64,000 bases of DNA from Bipolaris cookei (GCA_002286855.1 NRSV01000064.1:124001-188000); one strand, 5' to 3'. Positions 44,825-57,452 are shown, numbered from the stretch's first letter. Numbers and translations are program-made. Notes: generated by a model not told the origin, from the sequence alone.

Positions 44825-45701
44825 GCCGAGCCGGGACAGCCCATGCGACTGACGACGTGGTAGTGATGGCGGTCGCGTCGTTCTTCTAGTTGGCGCATCC
44901 GGTACCGACGCGGCAGAGCAGTCGGAAGGCCGCTCGCGCGTCGTCGCAAGGGTGTTGGGGATGCGAGCAACGTGTCGGATGGGGAAAGGCGCCCGAGTGC
45001 GTGATGGAGAGAATCGAGGGTTCTAGCCAGTGTGCAGCGCAATACGGGAACGGGCTGGGTGTAAGAGTGGGCGTGTTGAGTGCGACTGGAGATTGACGTA
45101 TGGCGTCGCGGCTGGCCGATTTCCGATTTCCCCCCCAAATAATTTGGAGCGAGGGGCAGCTTTATACCTTTGCAGCCACAGGGCTAGCGTGCACCTTGCT
45201 CGCACGTCCGCTCAAACATCAAACCCAACAGACAAAGGACAGCCCTCGGGGCTTCCTGCCCGTCGGCCACATGCCCCACTGGCTGATTATAGCAATGCCC
45301 CAGTTCGGGCATCGGGAGCAAATAAGGCAGAGAAGAACACAGCAATGCATCGTCGACGGTGCCATTGCCTGCACGGCCGTGCGGAAGCCCATGTACTTGG
45401 TTACTACGAAGACAGCGACATTGCCAAGACCCGCTGATCATCCTTGCGATCACGGTGCTGTGCAAACAAGACACAGCACTACATCTATATCATATGACAG
45501 CCAATAGAACTTGCCTTTTGTCTGGGTTGAAGAGACAAGGCTAATTTAGTAAATGCAATACCAGACATGTTGCGAGACACTCCGGATGGACTGCACCCAT
45601 ATAATCTAATACCCTAATCCTCACTACTACATTATTACATCCATCCAAGCCCCATATCCTCCTAACGCCTACCAACATCCTCATCTAGAGTCCGACAAGG
45701 C
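44825..45701. other. intergenic: FCP1 promoter / ATG26 3' flank
   Basis: 877 bp. CG-rich near FCP1, AT-richer toward ATG26. Small frames only. Confidence 0.5.
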
Positions 45702-48700
45702 TCAATCCCGACGCGCAACTTCTGGTGGTGCCTGCTTCTGCGCAGCTGCGCCCTTCAACACCATGCTGCCCAGAACCAAAGAACCAGCACCCATTTGAGA
45801 TGCGTCCTGGTTGATCCCCGCCAATGGCTGCTGCATCGCAAAGGGATGGGCACCGTCCATCTCCTCGCCTTCCTCAATGATTGTCCAATCCTCTTCAAAC
45901 TCCTCACTATTGTCATCGTCCTGTTTCGTCTGCTTCTTGATGAGCGTGCGAGCGCGATCTAGTTCTCGGTAGATGGTCTGGATCGCAACTTGCGTGCCAT
46001 TGTCCTACGACGTGTTAGTCACAGTACCTGAAACCTCTAGCTGTTGCCTATGCTTACCTTTCTGATCTTCTGTCCGAGTACTTTTGCCTTCATGATCATG
46101 CGCTGGCTATTAGTGACTTCCCATAACGCACGACTGAAAACACTCGTATTGACCTTCTTCAGCCATACTCCAACGCCCATGTCTTCCACGCGCTGTGCAA
46201 AGAAAAATTGGTCACCAAAAAACGGCTTGATAATGGTAGGGATGCCGGCTCGCAAGCTTGCTCCTGTAGTGCCGGAGCCGCCATGGTGCACTGCAGCGTC
46301 CATCTGCTTGAACAACCAGTCGTGCGGTGCGGCCTGAATCTGAAAGATCTCAGGTGGAAGGGGAATCTCCGGCTTTGAAGCGTCTTTGGTCTCCAAGCGA
46401 TCAGACCAGCCTTTAGATAACACACAGCGTACATCTGCCTTCAATACAGAGTCTACGACAGTCCTAGTAAGTGCCGCAGGATCGTCGATGACAATGGAGC
46501 CGAACCCAACATAGACCAGCTTCTTGCCGTCTGCACGTGCCTTTTCCATGAATGCCAACAATTCGGCAGGAGGGTCGTATGAGTTGCTCTCATCCAGAAA
46601 CCAATAACCAGTGACACGAACCCAATCCGGCCAGTCGAGGGGCGGTGGCACCACATGGGGGCTGAAGTTGTACAGGAACGGTCGAAGACTCGCCTGCATC
46701 TTATGCTGCGTGGTTCCTTGAAGTCCCAATTCTCGCCGACGCCACTTGTTGATCTGGCCAGAAATTGCAGTCCAGAATATAGTATCGAAGGTGATATATG
46801 TCAGACTGTTGTATCCTCCACCCATCTTCTTCTCCAGCACAGAAAAGGCATGGGGATAGGCTCGAGTGCGTGTCCAAGGCATCGTGAAAGCCCGAAAGTA
46901 TGGAATCTCCAACGCTTCGGCTATGTGAATTCCCGCCATGGTACTAGGACTCTCAATGAGCACATCCGCACCCTGGCAAGCCCTCCACGAAGAACTACAC
47001 ACGTCATCCAGCCATCCGCGGAACTTGGAGTTGGCCTCCTTCATGAATCCATACGTAAACATGCCATGTTCGACACAGATGCGCATTAGTTCAGCTGGGT
47101 TTCCATCAACAACGGCAAAGTCGATGCCGTGTTTGCGCACCCAAGGCTCAAACTCGGCGTGTGTCGCAATGCGCGGCTTATGCCCCTCCTTCAGGAGCTC
47201 TTTGCATAGTGCTATGTACGGTTGCACATCTCCTCGGGACCCAATGGTAAGGCAAACAATGTTCAACGGCTCTGAAGGTTTGAAGTCTACAAACGAAGCG
47301 AGTGGATCGTCGAATATGAGTGGTATTCGGTCGTGGTCCGCAGCACGGACGATCTCCGATACATCAGCCTGCTTGCCAGTATCCGTATGTTCGCGTGCCT
47401 GCTGGAGCAAGTCATGTTCTGCTTTGGCCGCCTCGTCTCCACTATCCACACCCGAGGAAGACGAATCTTCATCCTCGAGGTATTTCGTATTCTCCAATAT
47501 ACGAAGCACTGTGATAGCACACTCGTCCCGATACTCCGCCTTTGAGAATTCGAAAAAGAGCTCTTCGTGGCCTTTGATGACAACGGCGAGACCGTGATAA
47601 CCGATTCGGAATCCTTTTTCTTTATTTACATTTTCGATGTCTCGCATAGGGAGTATGACCTTAGTTTTTGATGTTGGCATCAAACTGCGGAAACAAAAAT
47701 ATCTCCCGCTGATGTAGATTTTGCCATAGTTTGGTAACACTCGCTGCAAGGATGCGAAGAACGAAGATTGCAAAATTTCGGTTTCGGGAAAGGCGAAATG
47801 GTCACGGAAATTCTCTACGGCCTTGGCTGCGTCCTCGTCGTCCTCGAATCCATGGATTTGATCCCCAGTCTCCAAGCCTTCGGCAGTATTGTAGTGCTTT
47901 CGTCCACCCGCAAGCATGCCCGATACTTTTTCATAGTAGCCCATAGACTCGCTTGCTAACAGACTGCCCATCTTCTTCGATCGAGTCCTCAAGAATCCAG
48001 CTAATCCCGATGCTTTCTGGAGTGGGTAGGAGGCGATATCCTGTAAGGCTGAAGATGATCCTGACATGCGAGGATTTGCTTGACTAACTTCCGTGTCATC
48101 TTCAAAATCAGGCGTACCCGTTACGGCTGTATACTGTTTGGAACGTTTTGCGACATTTGTAGTCTTCGCTTGAGCTGACCGTGTTGTTTCCTGTGAGTCC
48201 CTATGTTGTAGATCGAGTTTGCTCAGTGGTGCATTATCGCCAGGTAGGTTTGTGGGTCCCCGAAAGAGATCGGAGCGGTCTAGTATTTGAGATGCAGAAG
48301 CATTGCTTTCATCTATCGATTGGATGGCGGCTGATGATTCGGTGCCTGGTTCGAATGAGAGCGTAGCCGACTCGGAGTCTGCTGCTCTGGGGGACTGAGG
48401 CGAATCATCTTCTGAATGACGCTTGTGTTGCATGCTGTGCGGACCACCACTGAAGCTTTGTTGTGGCTCATGAGGAGATTGACGTGTCTCATAGCTTGAG
48501 CGACGAAGTGTATGGGTGACATCCATGCTTCGTCGCACGTCCCAGCTCTTTCTATTGACTTCATTGCTAGACCGACCGGACACATCACTTATGCTCGATC
48601 GTCTGACATGCGTTACAGGCAGTGGCAATAAAGTAGCCCGCACATTTTCGCGGATTTGCGGCATTTCACTACCATCTATTGGTGATGCTACGGAGCCACG

Positions 48701-50227
48701 ATGAGAAGGAGGTTGATTATCGAGTTCACCAGCATCTGGGGTAGCCTGATGATGCTCGTTGTCATTAATCATGATGCGGAGCACATTGAGCGCATCTTGG
48801 CCGTTGTTGAAGAATGAGAAGAAATACTGTTCGTGTTAGACAATGTAAGATAGACCTTGGACAAAACATACCTCGTCTATGGCAAACGTCTCGTCATTGT
48901 CTATTACACGGACTTTGACAGTATTTGCAAGGTCCAGTATCGAGCTCTCTTCAATCTCCAGAACATTTTGGATCGGAAGCGATATCTTCACACTGTTTCC
49001 GTCGTTATGAGTTCGGAAAATGACCTTCTGAATCGATCTGGTCCATTCCTTCGCACTCGCAGCACTGTCTGCTTTGAATACATATCTTCTTTCGTCCGTT
49101 GTAATTGCGAAACTAGTCTCTTCTTCACCTTTTTTGATGCTTTCAAGCACTTCGGCGGTCAGAGCGTACTGAAGATTAATGCGGTTCCTCGGGAAGTAGA
49201 GTTCTGCTGGGTTGGTGTAATATGCGAGTACGTCGCCACGCAAGACGAACCAGTATCTGTTCAGCTTCGATCGACCACGTTTGAAGAGATAACCTGTTTT
49301 AGTAACATCATGCTATCGAACATAAGTAGACTGCAGCAAATTCGGGCAATGTATGCTTACATGCTTCTTGGGTAGGTATGCATAAAAGCATATGTGCTTC
49401 TGGGTGATGTACATGTAACCCTGTAATAGGATACTTTGAAGTAACCAGCATGGGTATTCGGAGATGACCTCTTCAACCTGCTCAAATTCAAATATTTGTT
49501 GGATCCTTTTCGCAAGCGTCACAGGTTGTTGGCTCTTATCCAAGCCGGCCATGCTTCCATTTCTGCTCTTCCGCCCAGTATTGGATGCTCTTTCAGGATG
49601 TGTTTCCTCGCCCATTGTAGTATCGACCTTGTCCTTGTCCTTATCCTTGCCTTTGGGCGGCCATTTCTTCAAGGCTGCTGGAGACTGATTGAGCGATGGT
49701 TTGGGTGGTAGAAATTGTGACGAAGACATTGGATGGACTCGTGGGCCTTCTGGGAGTCCTTCTTTCCGGCTTGACACCTTCAACTTGGGGAGCGAGCGTA
49801 AGAGCTTGTTTTCGGACAGTGTCCGCCTGTGCTTCTCTTTTGCTATTTTCTTGTCGTAGGGCTCCTCTTTCGAGATGTGGAAGTCATTTGTAGAGCTCAG
49901 GCGACTTAATCTGGTAGCGCCGTCCAGACCATGGTACGATGCCTGTCGCTTACCTTCGTCTTCGCTATCACCGGAGTCAGCTTCCTGCATCGTGCCAAGG
50001 TCTGTTTGCGACTGCTGCCCTGCGCGAGCTATCATGGAAAATAGGGACTGGTTCATCGACATGGTGTTGTTTCGCTTTGGTGCCGTAACATCTTCCTGAG
50101 CATCATCGCCATCTTTAAAGCGCTCTGGCACATCGAGCGACATGCCGCGGGACTCCCGTCTTGAATCTCTTCGTCTCCTGCTCATTCTCCGAGTCGATCT
50201 GTCTCTGTCTCTGTCTTGGGAGGCCAT
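45702..50227 (-). CDS. ATG26: sterol 3-beta-glucosyltransferase Atg26, frame broken by a 2-nt insertion in the PH domain
   Basis: UDP-glucose:sterol glucosyltransferase; in Pichia and some plant pathogens it drives pexophagy. Exons 50227-49361, 48872-49314 (reversed), 48826-46058, 46004-45702; introns 45-53 nt. Domains in order: basic Ser-rich arm, GRAM (EFEQVEEVISEYPCWLLQ), PH (GYLFKRG...RYWFVLRGD), second GRAM (RDHFAFPETEILQ), GT28 N-terminal lobe (TIGSRGDVQPY) and UDPGT lobe with HHGGSGTTGASLRAG. The coding sum is 4382 nt, two over a multiple of three. The extra pair lies at 49259-49262, where GT is doubled; unrepaired, translation stops at 49159-49161 after about 340 residues. All other joins keep frame. 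This may be an assembly or consensus error, or a real inactivation. Confidence 0.9.
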
Positions 50228-51167
50228 GTTGGGGGGATGTGGTGTGTGTGTGTGTGTGTGCTGGCGCTCAACAAACGTTGGGGGTTGACGGCGTCGGTAG
50301 GCTGGTCAGCGGTGGTACTACGGCGGGCCGAAGAAGGCAGGTCGAGGTGGAAAGAGTAGTGTAAATTACTATTGCTGCAAGGGACGTCGGAGGCTGCAAG
50401 GCAGTTGGGTGCTTTGTTGAATGTCACATATTGGAAAGGTTGGAGGAATGACTTGGACGGGTACACGGTGAGCCATGCACGCTCATCAGCCACGAGACTC
50501 CCGCAGGGCGCCTGTTAGCGTGACATGATAAGACTGCCACACACTCCTAGGCACCAGCACCAGGCCACTCGGCTTCACTTGACATCTGCAGACCGCGTCA
50601 TACTCGCATATGTACTCGGACAGCGACCTCATCGTTATCAATCCACTCACTTCGGGGTTGCGTGCTAGGTTGCCAGCCTCCGGTTGCCGCCATGGGCCAG
50701 TCTGCAGACGTCATTGGTCCGTTCTTATCGATAAGGATAGACATTTACGCCGCATCAAGCCGTATCTGCCGTGTGCGTACTACTCCACACTATCATGTAC
50801 TTACGGTAATAGCCCCGTGCACTCAAGGCAATTAGGTAGCCGTCCGTCTAGCGCGTGCTCTGTCACTTCTCCGCGTCGACAGTTGTTCATAGCCGGTTGT
50901 TACTACGCTAGCTCATTACGGCATCCATCACTCTCAGGGCTCCTACTACTACTATAGACATCACGCTGCGATGAACGCCAAGTTACTTGACTTGTTATCA
51001 CATTTGCCATTATACGTACACCGACCGTGTTGCCATGTCGAACCAAAGAAATACTTCTCAGACCCTTCCTACCAAAGCGCAATTTCAGCCAAATTCCATC
51101 ACTTGATCAACATTGCTTCTCATGCCATTTCGTTTGCCTTTTGGCCATCATATCTAGGGCTAGATGT
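50228..51167. other. intergenic: ATG26 promoter / PEP4 3' flank
   Basis: 940 bp with a TG dinucleotide run near the ATG26 start. No coding exon supported. Confidence 0.55.
50240..50261. repeat. (TG)n dinucleotide run
   Basis: Nine to ten TG units a few bases upstream of the ATG26 start codon, likely in its leader. Confidence 0.75.
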
Positions 51168-52523
51168 TTACTTGGACTTTGCAAGAGCGACAGCAGAGTT
51201 GCCCAGGTCGTATACAGAGTACCACTTCCTGAGGAAAGCGTCGCCAAGAATAGCAAGAGGTCCGGCAGGCTCGGGGAAGTCCATACCCATAAAAGCAGAG
51301 ATGCAGGATCCCTGGACCTCAAGAATGTAGTCATAGGCGTCAATAGTGAAATTATGGCCAGTAAGCGTGAAAGTAAGGTCGGGCAGACTGTCACGCTTGC
51401 TGCACTCAACCGAGTACTGGCCGTTGAAACCCTTCTTAGCACCAATCTCCTTGTTGCTGTAAATTGTTAGTGCCTGTATCACTATGTGCCATGGGTCAGA
51501 TCTTACAGAAGCTCAGCAATGGTTGAGGGGAGAGCAATCAGAGATGTACCAGTGTCCAGAATGACACCAGTGTTGTCCATCTGAGCAGTCTCCTTGCCAA
51601 AGGTAATGGCATCGAGATCAACCTCCCAGTAGGCCTTGCGCCTCAAAGGAATCTTGGTCAGCTTGCCCGTGTAGTGGCTCTCGTCGATACCGCCAAAGGT
51701 GGCCTCGGACTCTTGGCTCTCGTTGGTGTCGCCAAGGTAGAAGGCGAAAACAGGCTCGTCAAGAAGACCTTGGTCAAGCATGTTGTAGAATGGAGGAACA
51801 ATGCCGTTGACACTAATGGTGTCATAGCCAAGACCCATGATGCCATCGAACCGGCCAAAAGCAAAAGCGAGACCAGGCTCAGAGGTAGCCTCGGCAAAGT
51901 CCTGGTTCTTCACTTTCAGGTCGCCGATCTGGAAAACATCGTTGGAGACGAATCCGCTCAGCGAACCCGATCCATAACGGATCTCGAATTCTGAACCGTT
52001 CTTCTTGTATGTAGATGAGGCAGACGAGTCGTACTTGGTGTGGAGATAGCAAGCGATCGAGCTGCACTCAGTCGATGGGACCCAGAGGTTAGAGCTGCCC
52101 GTGTCAAGGACAACCTTGAACGACTGAGGAGGCGTACCGAGAGAGATCTCGGAAAAGTCTAGATGTGTGTCAGCGCTGGCCACACGACACTGCGAAGCTT
52201 GTGTGACATACACTGTGCATTCAAGAAGTTGCTGACAGGTACTGGGTGCGTTCCGTCGGCAATGTAGGGTGCCTTTAGGGCAGCCTCCATCTGAGACTGA
52301 GGCTTGAGGCCCGCCATGTGCTGCTGAGAGTACTTGTGCTTCAAGCCAGCGAGTTGGGTCTCAATGTTGGCATGTTCCTGGCGATCATCAGACAAACGTG
52401 CCAGCGCATGTGACTGCGATGAATGCTTACCAGCTGCTCAGAAAGCGAGACCTTCTTGAGTGGCGTCTTGTAAACGGCAGCAGACGCCGAGCTGGCCGCT
52501 GCGAGAAGGATCGCCGTCTTCAT
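51168..52523 (-). CDS. PEP4: vacuolar aspartic protease, proteinase A / Pep4 type, 399 aa
   Basis: Pepsin-family protease that activates other vacuolar hydrolases and degrades autophagic cargo. Exons 52523-52431, 52377-52212, 52158-51507, 51456-51168; introns 50-53 nt. A signal peptide covers about residues 1-16 (MKTAILLAAASSASAA). A propeptide runs to about residue 70, with the usual VSLSEQ and LAGLKHKY segments. Active-site motifs are DTGSSNLWVP (Asp105) and DTGTSLIALP (Asp288), with the flap Tyr in RYGSGSLSGF and a disulfide pair around CSSIAC. The C-terminal ILGDAFLRKWYSVYDLG is diagnostic of this clade. Intact signal and propeptide suggest normal sorting. It sits head-to-tail with ATG26. 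Confidence 0.94.
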
Positions 52524-53115
52524 GATGACGGACGATGAATGAGAGTGGGATATGATGTGAAAGAAGGATGGGTGTGCGATGGACGAGTTGAAGAGTCGTG
52601 GGGGAGAGATGGATGGAGCGATGGAGCTTAAGCTGGCTACAAGCTATGGGGCGGGAATGCATGGGGCTGGGGAAGCGCGGCCTGATTGACGTATGCGACC
52701 GATGGCCTAAACAACTAGCGTGTCACATTCCCTGCTCGAGTCAGCTGCATCTTGGATCTGCGCTCCAGGCAACACACAACGCGGTCCCGAGCAGGTGTGC
52801 CGCGGACTGCAGTCAATTCATATGTTATTGGAGTCGCCATGCACTTGCTTATCGTCCAGGCGGTTTGCCACTGTTGATCTTGCAACGTGAAGACACTCAC
52901 TGCAACTGTGCCAACGAACCCACCATGACGGCTGCAGAGAGCTTGCACAACGCGTCAAGCTCCGATCACCTCCAGCACTGACGCGCCAGAAAATCCTAGC
53001 TCTTACGTGCTACTTGTTCACATGATCCTGAGCACTGATGTTGCATCGAGCTTCTCGCCCTGAATCCAAACAAGAGGGCAAACGATTGCGTTATATAGTA
53101 GTAGACCACTCATAA
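52524..53115. other. intergenic: PEP4 promoter
   Basis: 592 bp between PEP4 and the next minus-strand gene's stop. No assigned site. Confidence 0.5.
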
Positions 53116-54131
53116 TCAGATAGTCGCATCCGGTTCATCGGTGTATTGTGGCGCATGACCCGGGTTCACCTCCTGCTCCCGTCGCAGTCTTTCCAGATCA
53201 GCCGCCCATAGAGCAGAACTTGCCGGTGCTGTCATAAGAAAGAACATGCTGAGTGGCGGTACAAGTTGCAGGAACAAGTACGCTGTCCCATACCTGTCGT
53301 TGGTCAGTTGCATTCCTACTGTTGCATGCGACTTATGTACCAAGTGTATTGCCATCGTCGCCTTTTGACGGCAAGATTCCTTTGCTTGCGGTCGTAGCCT
53401 AGCAGCTGGAAGTATCTCCAGTGCTGGAGCGGGCCCGCTCGATAGCCTGTCAATAACAAAAATATCGGTACACCAACGTACGGCACAAAGTTGATAGGCA
53501 GTAGGAGAACGAACTCGGCAATTTGACGAAAGGAAAAGGGCGCATAGACCGAGGAGCGTGTTGGCTTCCCGAGTCGACGTACAGGATCGTTCATAGCATC
53601 TTCGGAGAGGGGTCGAGATTGGCGGACCAGGTCTTCGTAGCCTTTGTACACCAAGACAGCGTCGAAAATATCGACTTGGGATTCATCCTGCACTTGATGA
53701 GCACTGAGCCCTAACCGGTGAACATGGCACAAGTACATACCACCAAGAAAGACTCAAACAGTAGAGCGACTATAGCTGCTCCCTCTCCGAGGACAAGAAA
53801 CACAGCATTGACCCAGGCGCTGCCAGCAGGGTGGAACAGTTTGAGAAAGAGGACTTGGGGTAGCAAGGTCCAGAAGAAAAGGTTGAGAAGCACAAACACA
53901 CTGAGTAGAAATGCTGGGAGTAGGCGGGCTTGTAGCAGCGGGTAAAGAAATGGATGCGCAATGAAGAAAATGGTGCCCTATGGCATTGTTAGCTGGCCCA
54001 AAAGACATGTGTATATGCACATGATCAGTTACTTTTACAAGGTACGACGCCGCGACAGTGTTGTCCCAGGTCGGCTGCAATACCACTCTTGGAACATTTG
54101 CCAGAGCTGACCGGGGCCTAGGTTGCGACAT
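53116..54131 (-). CDS. EI24-family membrane protein, Rrt8/Lds outer-spore-wall like, 286 aa
   Basis: Multi-pass membrane protein. Exons 54131-54033, 53977-53741, 53687-53341, 53293-53116; introns 47-55 nt. Membrane segments include TIFFIAHPFLYPLL, LLPAFLLSVFVLLNLFFWTLL, AVFLVLGEGAAIVALLFESFLV and a PINFVPYVGVPIFLLLTGY loop region, then LFLQLVPPLSMFFLMTAPAS. The NFVPYVGVPIF segment and spacing match the EI24/Rrt8-Lds group, which in yeast act in lipid droplets and spore wall build-up. Intron 2 must use the CAG at 53688 to read DESQVDIFDAVLV; an upstream TAG would break frame. Role here is inferred. Confidence 0.8.
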
Positions 54132-54516
54132 GTTGGTGCTGTTTGCTCTATTAGTAGTGACTGAAGGTTGCTTTGGGGGGGGACGTGTCCAAGAGGAAGT
54201 TACTTCAGGAATGACGTATCTAAAGGTTCAACTAATGACTATTAATAGTCGTGTGTCCGTAATACCAAACAAGGGCCCTCAAACGAGCTTCGCCACGGTT
54301 TCCTGGGCCCACCCGGTTTAGGGCGCTTTCCGTCGGGGAGACACGCGTGGCTTATGCGCATGTGCAACAACAGGAGAGCAAAGTGCTGACAGCCTATACG
54401 TACATGGTTCTACGACCTGTGAGTAATCATATTGACAAGCTGTCAGAATTCTTAAAACACCATTTTCCACGTCTTGCAAGAGCCAAGGCAGGCAGAATCG
54501 AGGCCAACTGTACATC
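54132..54516. promoter_or_regulatory. divergent promoter, EI24-like / PLP lyase gene
   Basis: 385 bp between divergent start codons. Includes a GGGGGGG run near 54175. No known site assigned. Confidence 0.4.
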
Positions 54517-55678
54517 ATGTTTCAAAATCCATCTGCAGCTACCTGGACATATCATGGTGCTCCTGCAAACCCCGCAGTGGTGGAGGCATTCCATCGGGCC
54601 CTACCTGACTACACAGTCACTCCTCTGACTGTTCTCCCAGAAATTGCTAAGCAACTCGGTCTCGGACACGTCCTGTTGAAAGATGAATCACTGCGTCTGG
54701 GCCTGCCAGCATTCAAGATTCTTGGTGCATCATGGGCAATCCACAATGCCATATCCGCCAGGTGTGGCCTTCCACCATCAGCTTCACTGGATGAGCTGGC
54801 AGATGCTTCACAGAAAGCAGGCATAGAACTAGTGACATGTACCGAAGGCAACTGGGGCAGGGCCGTTGCAAGAATGGCAAAGTACCTGCAGATCAAGGCC
54901 GTCATCTTTGTGCCCGACTTCATGGACGAGGCCACACAGAAGAGAATCGAGAGTGAGGGGGCAAAAGTCATTGTTGTGGATGGTGACTATGATTATTCTA
55001 TTGCAAAGGCAAAGGAAGAAGCGGACAAGGGTGGCATGTTGGTTATGGATGTGGCTTGGGAAGGTTATGAAGAAATCCCAGAGGTGTATTCCCCCCCTTC
55101 CCCCCACCCGTCTACATGACGCGAAACAAGAAGCTGACCTTGACCAGTGGGTTGTCGAGGGTTACATGACTATGCTTACAGAAACCGATAGGCAATTGGA
55201 GGAAATGGTCCTGCCAGGTGCGACGCACGTGTTTGCTGCTGTCGGAGTAGGGTCGTGGGCGCAGGCGGTTACGATGCATTACAAAGCCCAGACTCGCCCT
55301 GCTACTGTCATCACGGTTGAACCAGACGTCGCGGCGAGTCTCCAAACCAGTCTCCAAGCCGGTGAAATCACGCCCATTTATACCAGCCACACAATCATGA
55401 ACGGAATGAACTGTGGGACAACATCAAAGACGGCATGGCAAATCCTGAAACACGGTGTCGATGCAAGTATTACGGTATCCGATGTTGATGTGCATCATGA
55501 TGTGCAATACCTGCACAGTCGGGGTGTGAAGAATGGACCGTGTGGGGCAGCCACAATGACTGCACTCAAGAAAGCATGCAGTATGCAAAAAGCCGGGCTG
55601 GGTTTGGATGAAAAGTCTGTAGTCGTCTTATTCAGCACAGAAGGCGCAAGAGATTACACCATCCCAAGAGGAGCTTGA
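54517..55678 (+). CDS. PLP-dependent lyase, diaminopropionate ammonia-lyase-like, 365 aa
   Basis: Fold-type II pyridoxal-phosphate enzyme of the threonine-deaminase superfamily. Exons 54517-55083 and 55148-55678; 64-nt intron, phase 0. The likely Schiff-base lysine is K67 in GLPAFKILGA, preceded by LLKDES. The cofactor-phosphate side has CTEGNWGRAVA (a variant of the TDGNHG loop), and the C-terminal half has VGVGSWAQAV and ending motifs STEGARD. Diaminopropionate ammonia-lyases convert 2,3-diaminopropionate to pyruvate and ammonia; the similarity is in the PAFKxLGA and GNxGR segments. Other alpha/beta eliminations are possible. Only 40 bp separate its stop from that of the convergent RED gene. 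Confidence 0.78.
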
Positions 55679-55718
55679 TGCGACATCCAATAGTAGTCCA
55701 AACGTCCTAGCCAATACA

Positions 55719-57452
55719 TCAACCCAGTGTCTTGGACTTCTTCTCCTTTTGTCTCTCCATGACATTCAGTACATCATCAGCATTGTTCTTGTCACCTTTC
55801 CTCTTCTTGCCCCCACGCTTACGTTGCTTCTTTGGGCCTCTTGTGCCATCCTCGCCCTCGTCTTCATCGCCCTCTGCATCGAGCCCCTTCCACTGACTAA
55901 ATTTGACCTTTTCGCCTTCTCTCTCCATCTCTTCAGCATCATCGAAACGTGACGCCCCAAAACCCATATCCATGTCATCCATATCACGGTCAGCAGCAGC
56001 TAGCTCAGCAGCGCGCTTTTTGAGACGTGCCTCCTTTGCTGCGGGATCGCTGGGATCATCAGATCCCAGGTTCTGCAGCAGCGTGGAATTCTCGTCCAGA
56101 CTTCGCACCTTTGCAAGAGCAGCGCGTACAGTTGCATCGGCAGCAGCGACATTGGAGCCTTGGTTGGCGTCGGTACTACGGGCCACTGACTTGAAGTAGT
56201 CTCGTTTCGAAGGCGCGCCAGACACGGCGTCTTTGGATGATTCTTGGATATTTGCTTCTGTTTCGCTAGAAGACACCTCGCCTTCTGATAGTTGTTCGCC
56301 GTTGTCTGCCTTTGGAACAGAAGACTGTGGGTCTATTGTTGTTTCGTCGGAGTCATCCCCGTCGTCCAAATCAGCCAGTGGGTTGTAGTTGGAACCAACT
56401 CCTTCAAATATGTCCTCGTCTTCTGACTCGTCTTTCTTGGGTACGGGGAGATTGTGCATGTTGATAGGCTTCTTTTCGTCGTCCAAATCATGGCGGACTT
56501 CAGGCGTGGGTTGGGGTCCTGTTTGTTGCTTCTTGACCTTCCTCTTCTCCTTGCCGTCTGGGCCGGTGATGATGAGTACCTCGCGTCCCTTTTCGTCCGT
56601 CTCGATGCGTGATGTCTCGCCCTTTGCATTGATCTTACGGAACCCAGGCCCTAAAGTGGGGAACTTTTTCTCGTGCTCGGCTGCCGCCGCCGCAGCAGCT
56701 TCCTCTCTCTGTCTCTTGAGTTCCTTTAGGATGTCGTTACGACTCCGCTTGACACCCGCGACTGGAGGCGGCGAAGATATCTTCTCGCCCTTTTTCTCTA
56801 CCCTTTCGCGCACAACAGGACCAATCTCAGCTTCGGCCAGCTCGTCGAAGGCGTCCTCGACATCTGGTGCCTCTTCGGCGTCTTCTTGCTCATCTTGTAC
56901 CTTCTTGTCCTGACCTCCCAGGACATCCTCGCCACGTCGCACTCTCTCGAGCAGTTTTCTGTCAAGGCCCTTGACCAGATGTGTAGTGCCAACATCACCG
57001 CCAGTAATGTCCTGTACCAGCTTCTCAAACGTCTCGCGGTCGATTTGGCCGAGCTTCATAGACTGTTCGAGGTTCTTTATGCGTTTTGCGATGTCGTTGT
57101 CTTCATCGTCGACGCGTGTCTTGGTGCGGTCCATGTATCCTGCGGCGAGCTTGGTGCCCTTGGGCGCAGAAGAAGCGGCCTTCTTCTGGGGGTTGTTTTT
57201 GGCATTGCGCTCGGCGAGCTGGCGGGCGAAATCGGCCTGCACCGAGCCTCTTCCAACCTGGCGACTGTGGGCAAGTTAGTGGGAGTTGGGGATGCAGCTG
57301 CAAGGAAACACTGACGGCGTCATGAGGATGCTCGAGTGTTTGCGCGCACCCAGCACCGCCCTCGGCGTTGGCGCAGCTGGAGACTTTTGCTTGTCTCCAT
57401 CTCGCGTCTTGGGGGTGTCGATGAGCAGCCGTCGGAACTGCGAGTTGTTCAT
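55719..57452 (-). CDS. RED/IK-family spliceosome-associated protein, 560 aa
   Basis: Nuclear protein of the RED (IK cytokine) family, a component of the pre-catalytic spliceosome with a RED-like N-terminal domain. Exons 57452-57316 and 57264-55719; 51-nt intron with donor GTCAGT and acceptor CACAG. Exon 1 begins MNNSQFRRLL. The conserved RED_N block continues across the intron: ADFARQLAERNAKN, GYMDR, then DVGTTHLVKGLDRKLLERVR. An alanine run (EEAAAAAAAEHEKKFP) and long acidic/Lys-rich stretches follow, ending in KKRKGDK-type basic tail and METQ-like QKEKKSKTLG. The tail is shorter in RED repeats than the animal protein. Confidence 0.85.

Noticed and set aside
46938..47597. 219-codon plus-strand frame
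   Set aside because: Antisense shadow of the ATG26 glucosyltransferase exon.
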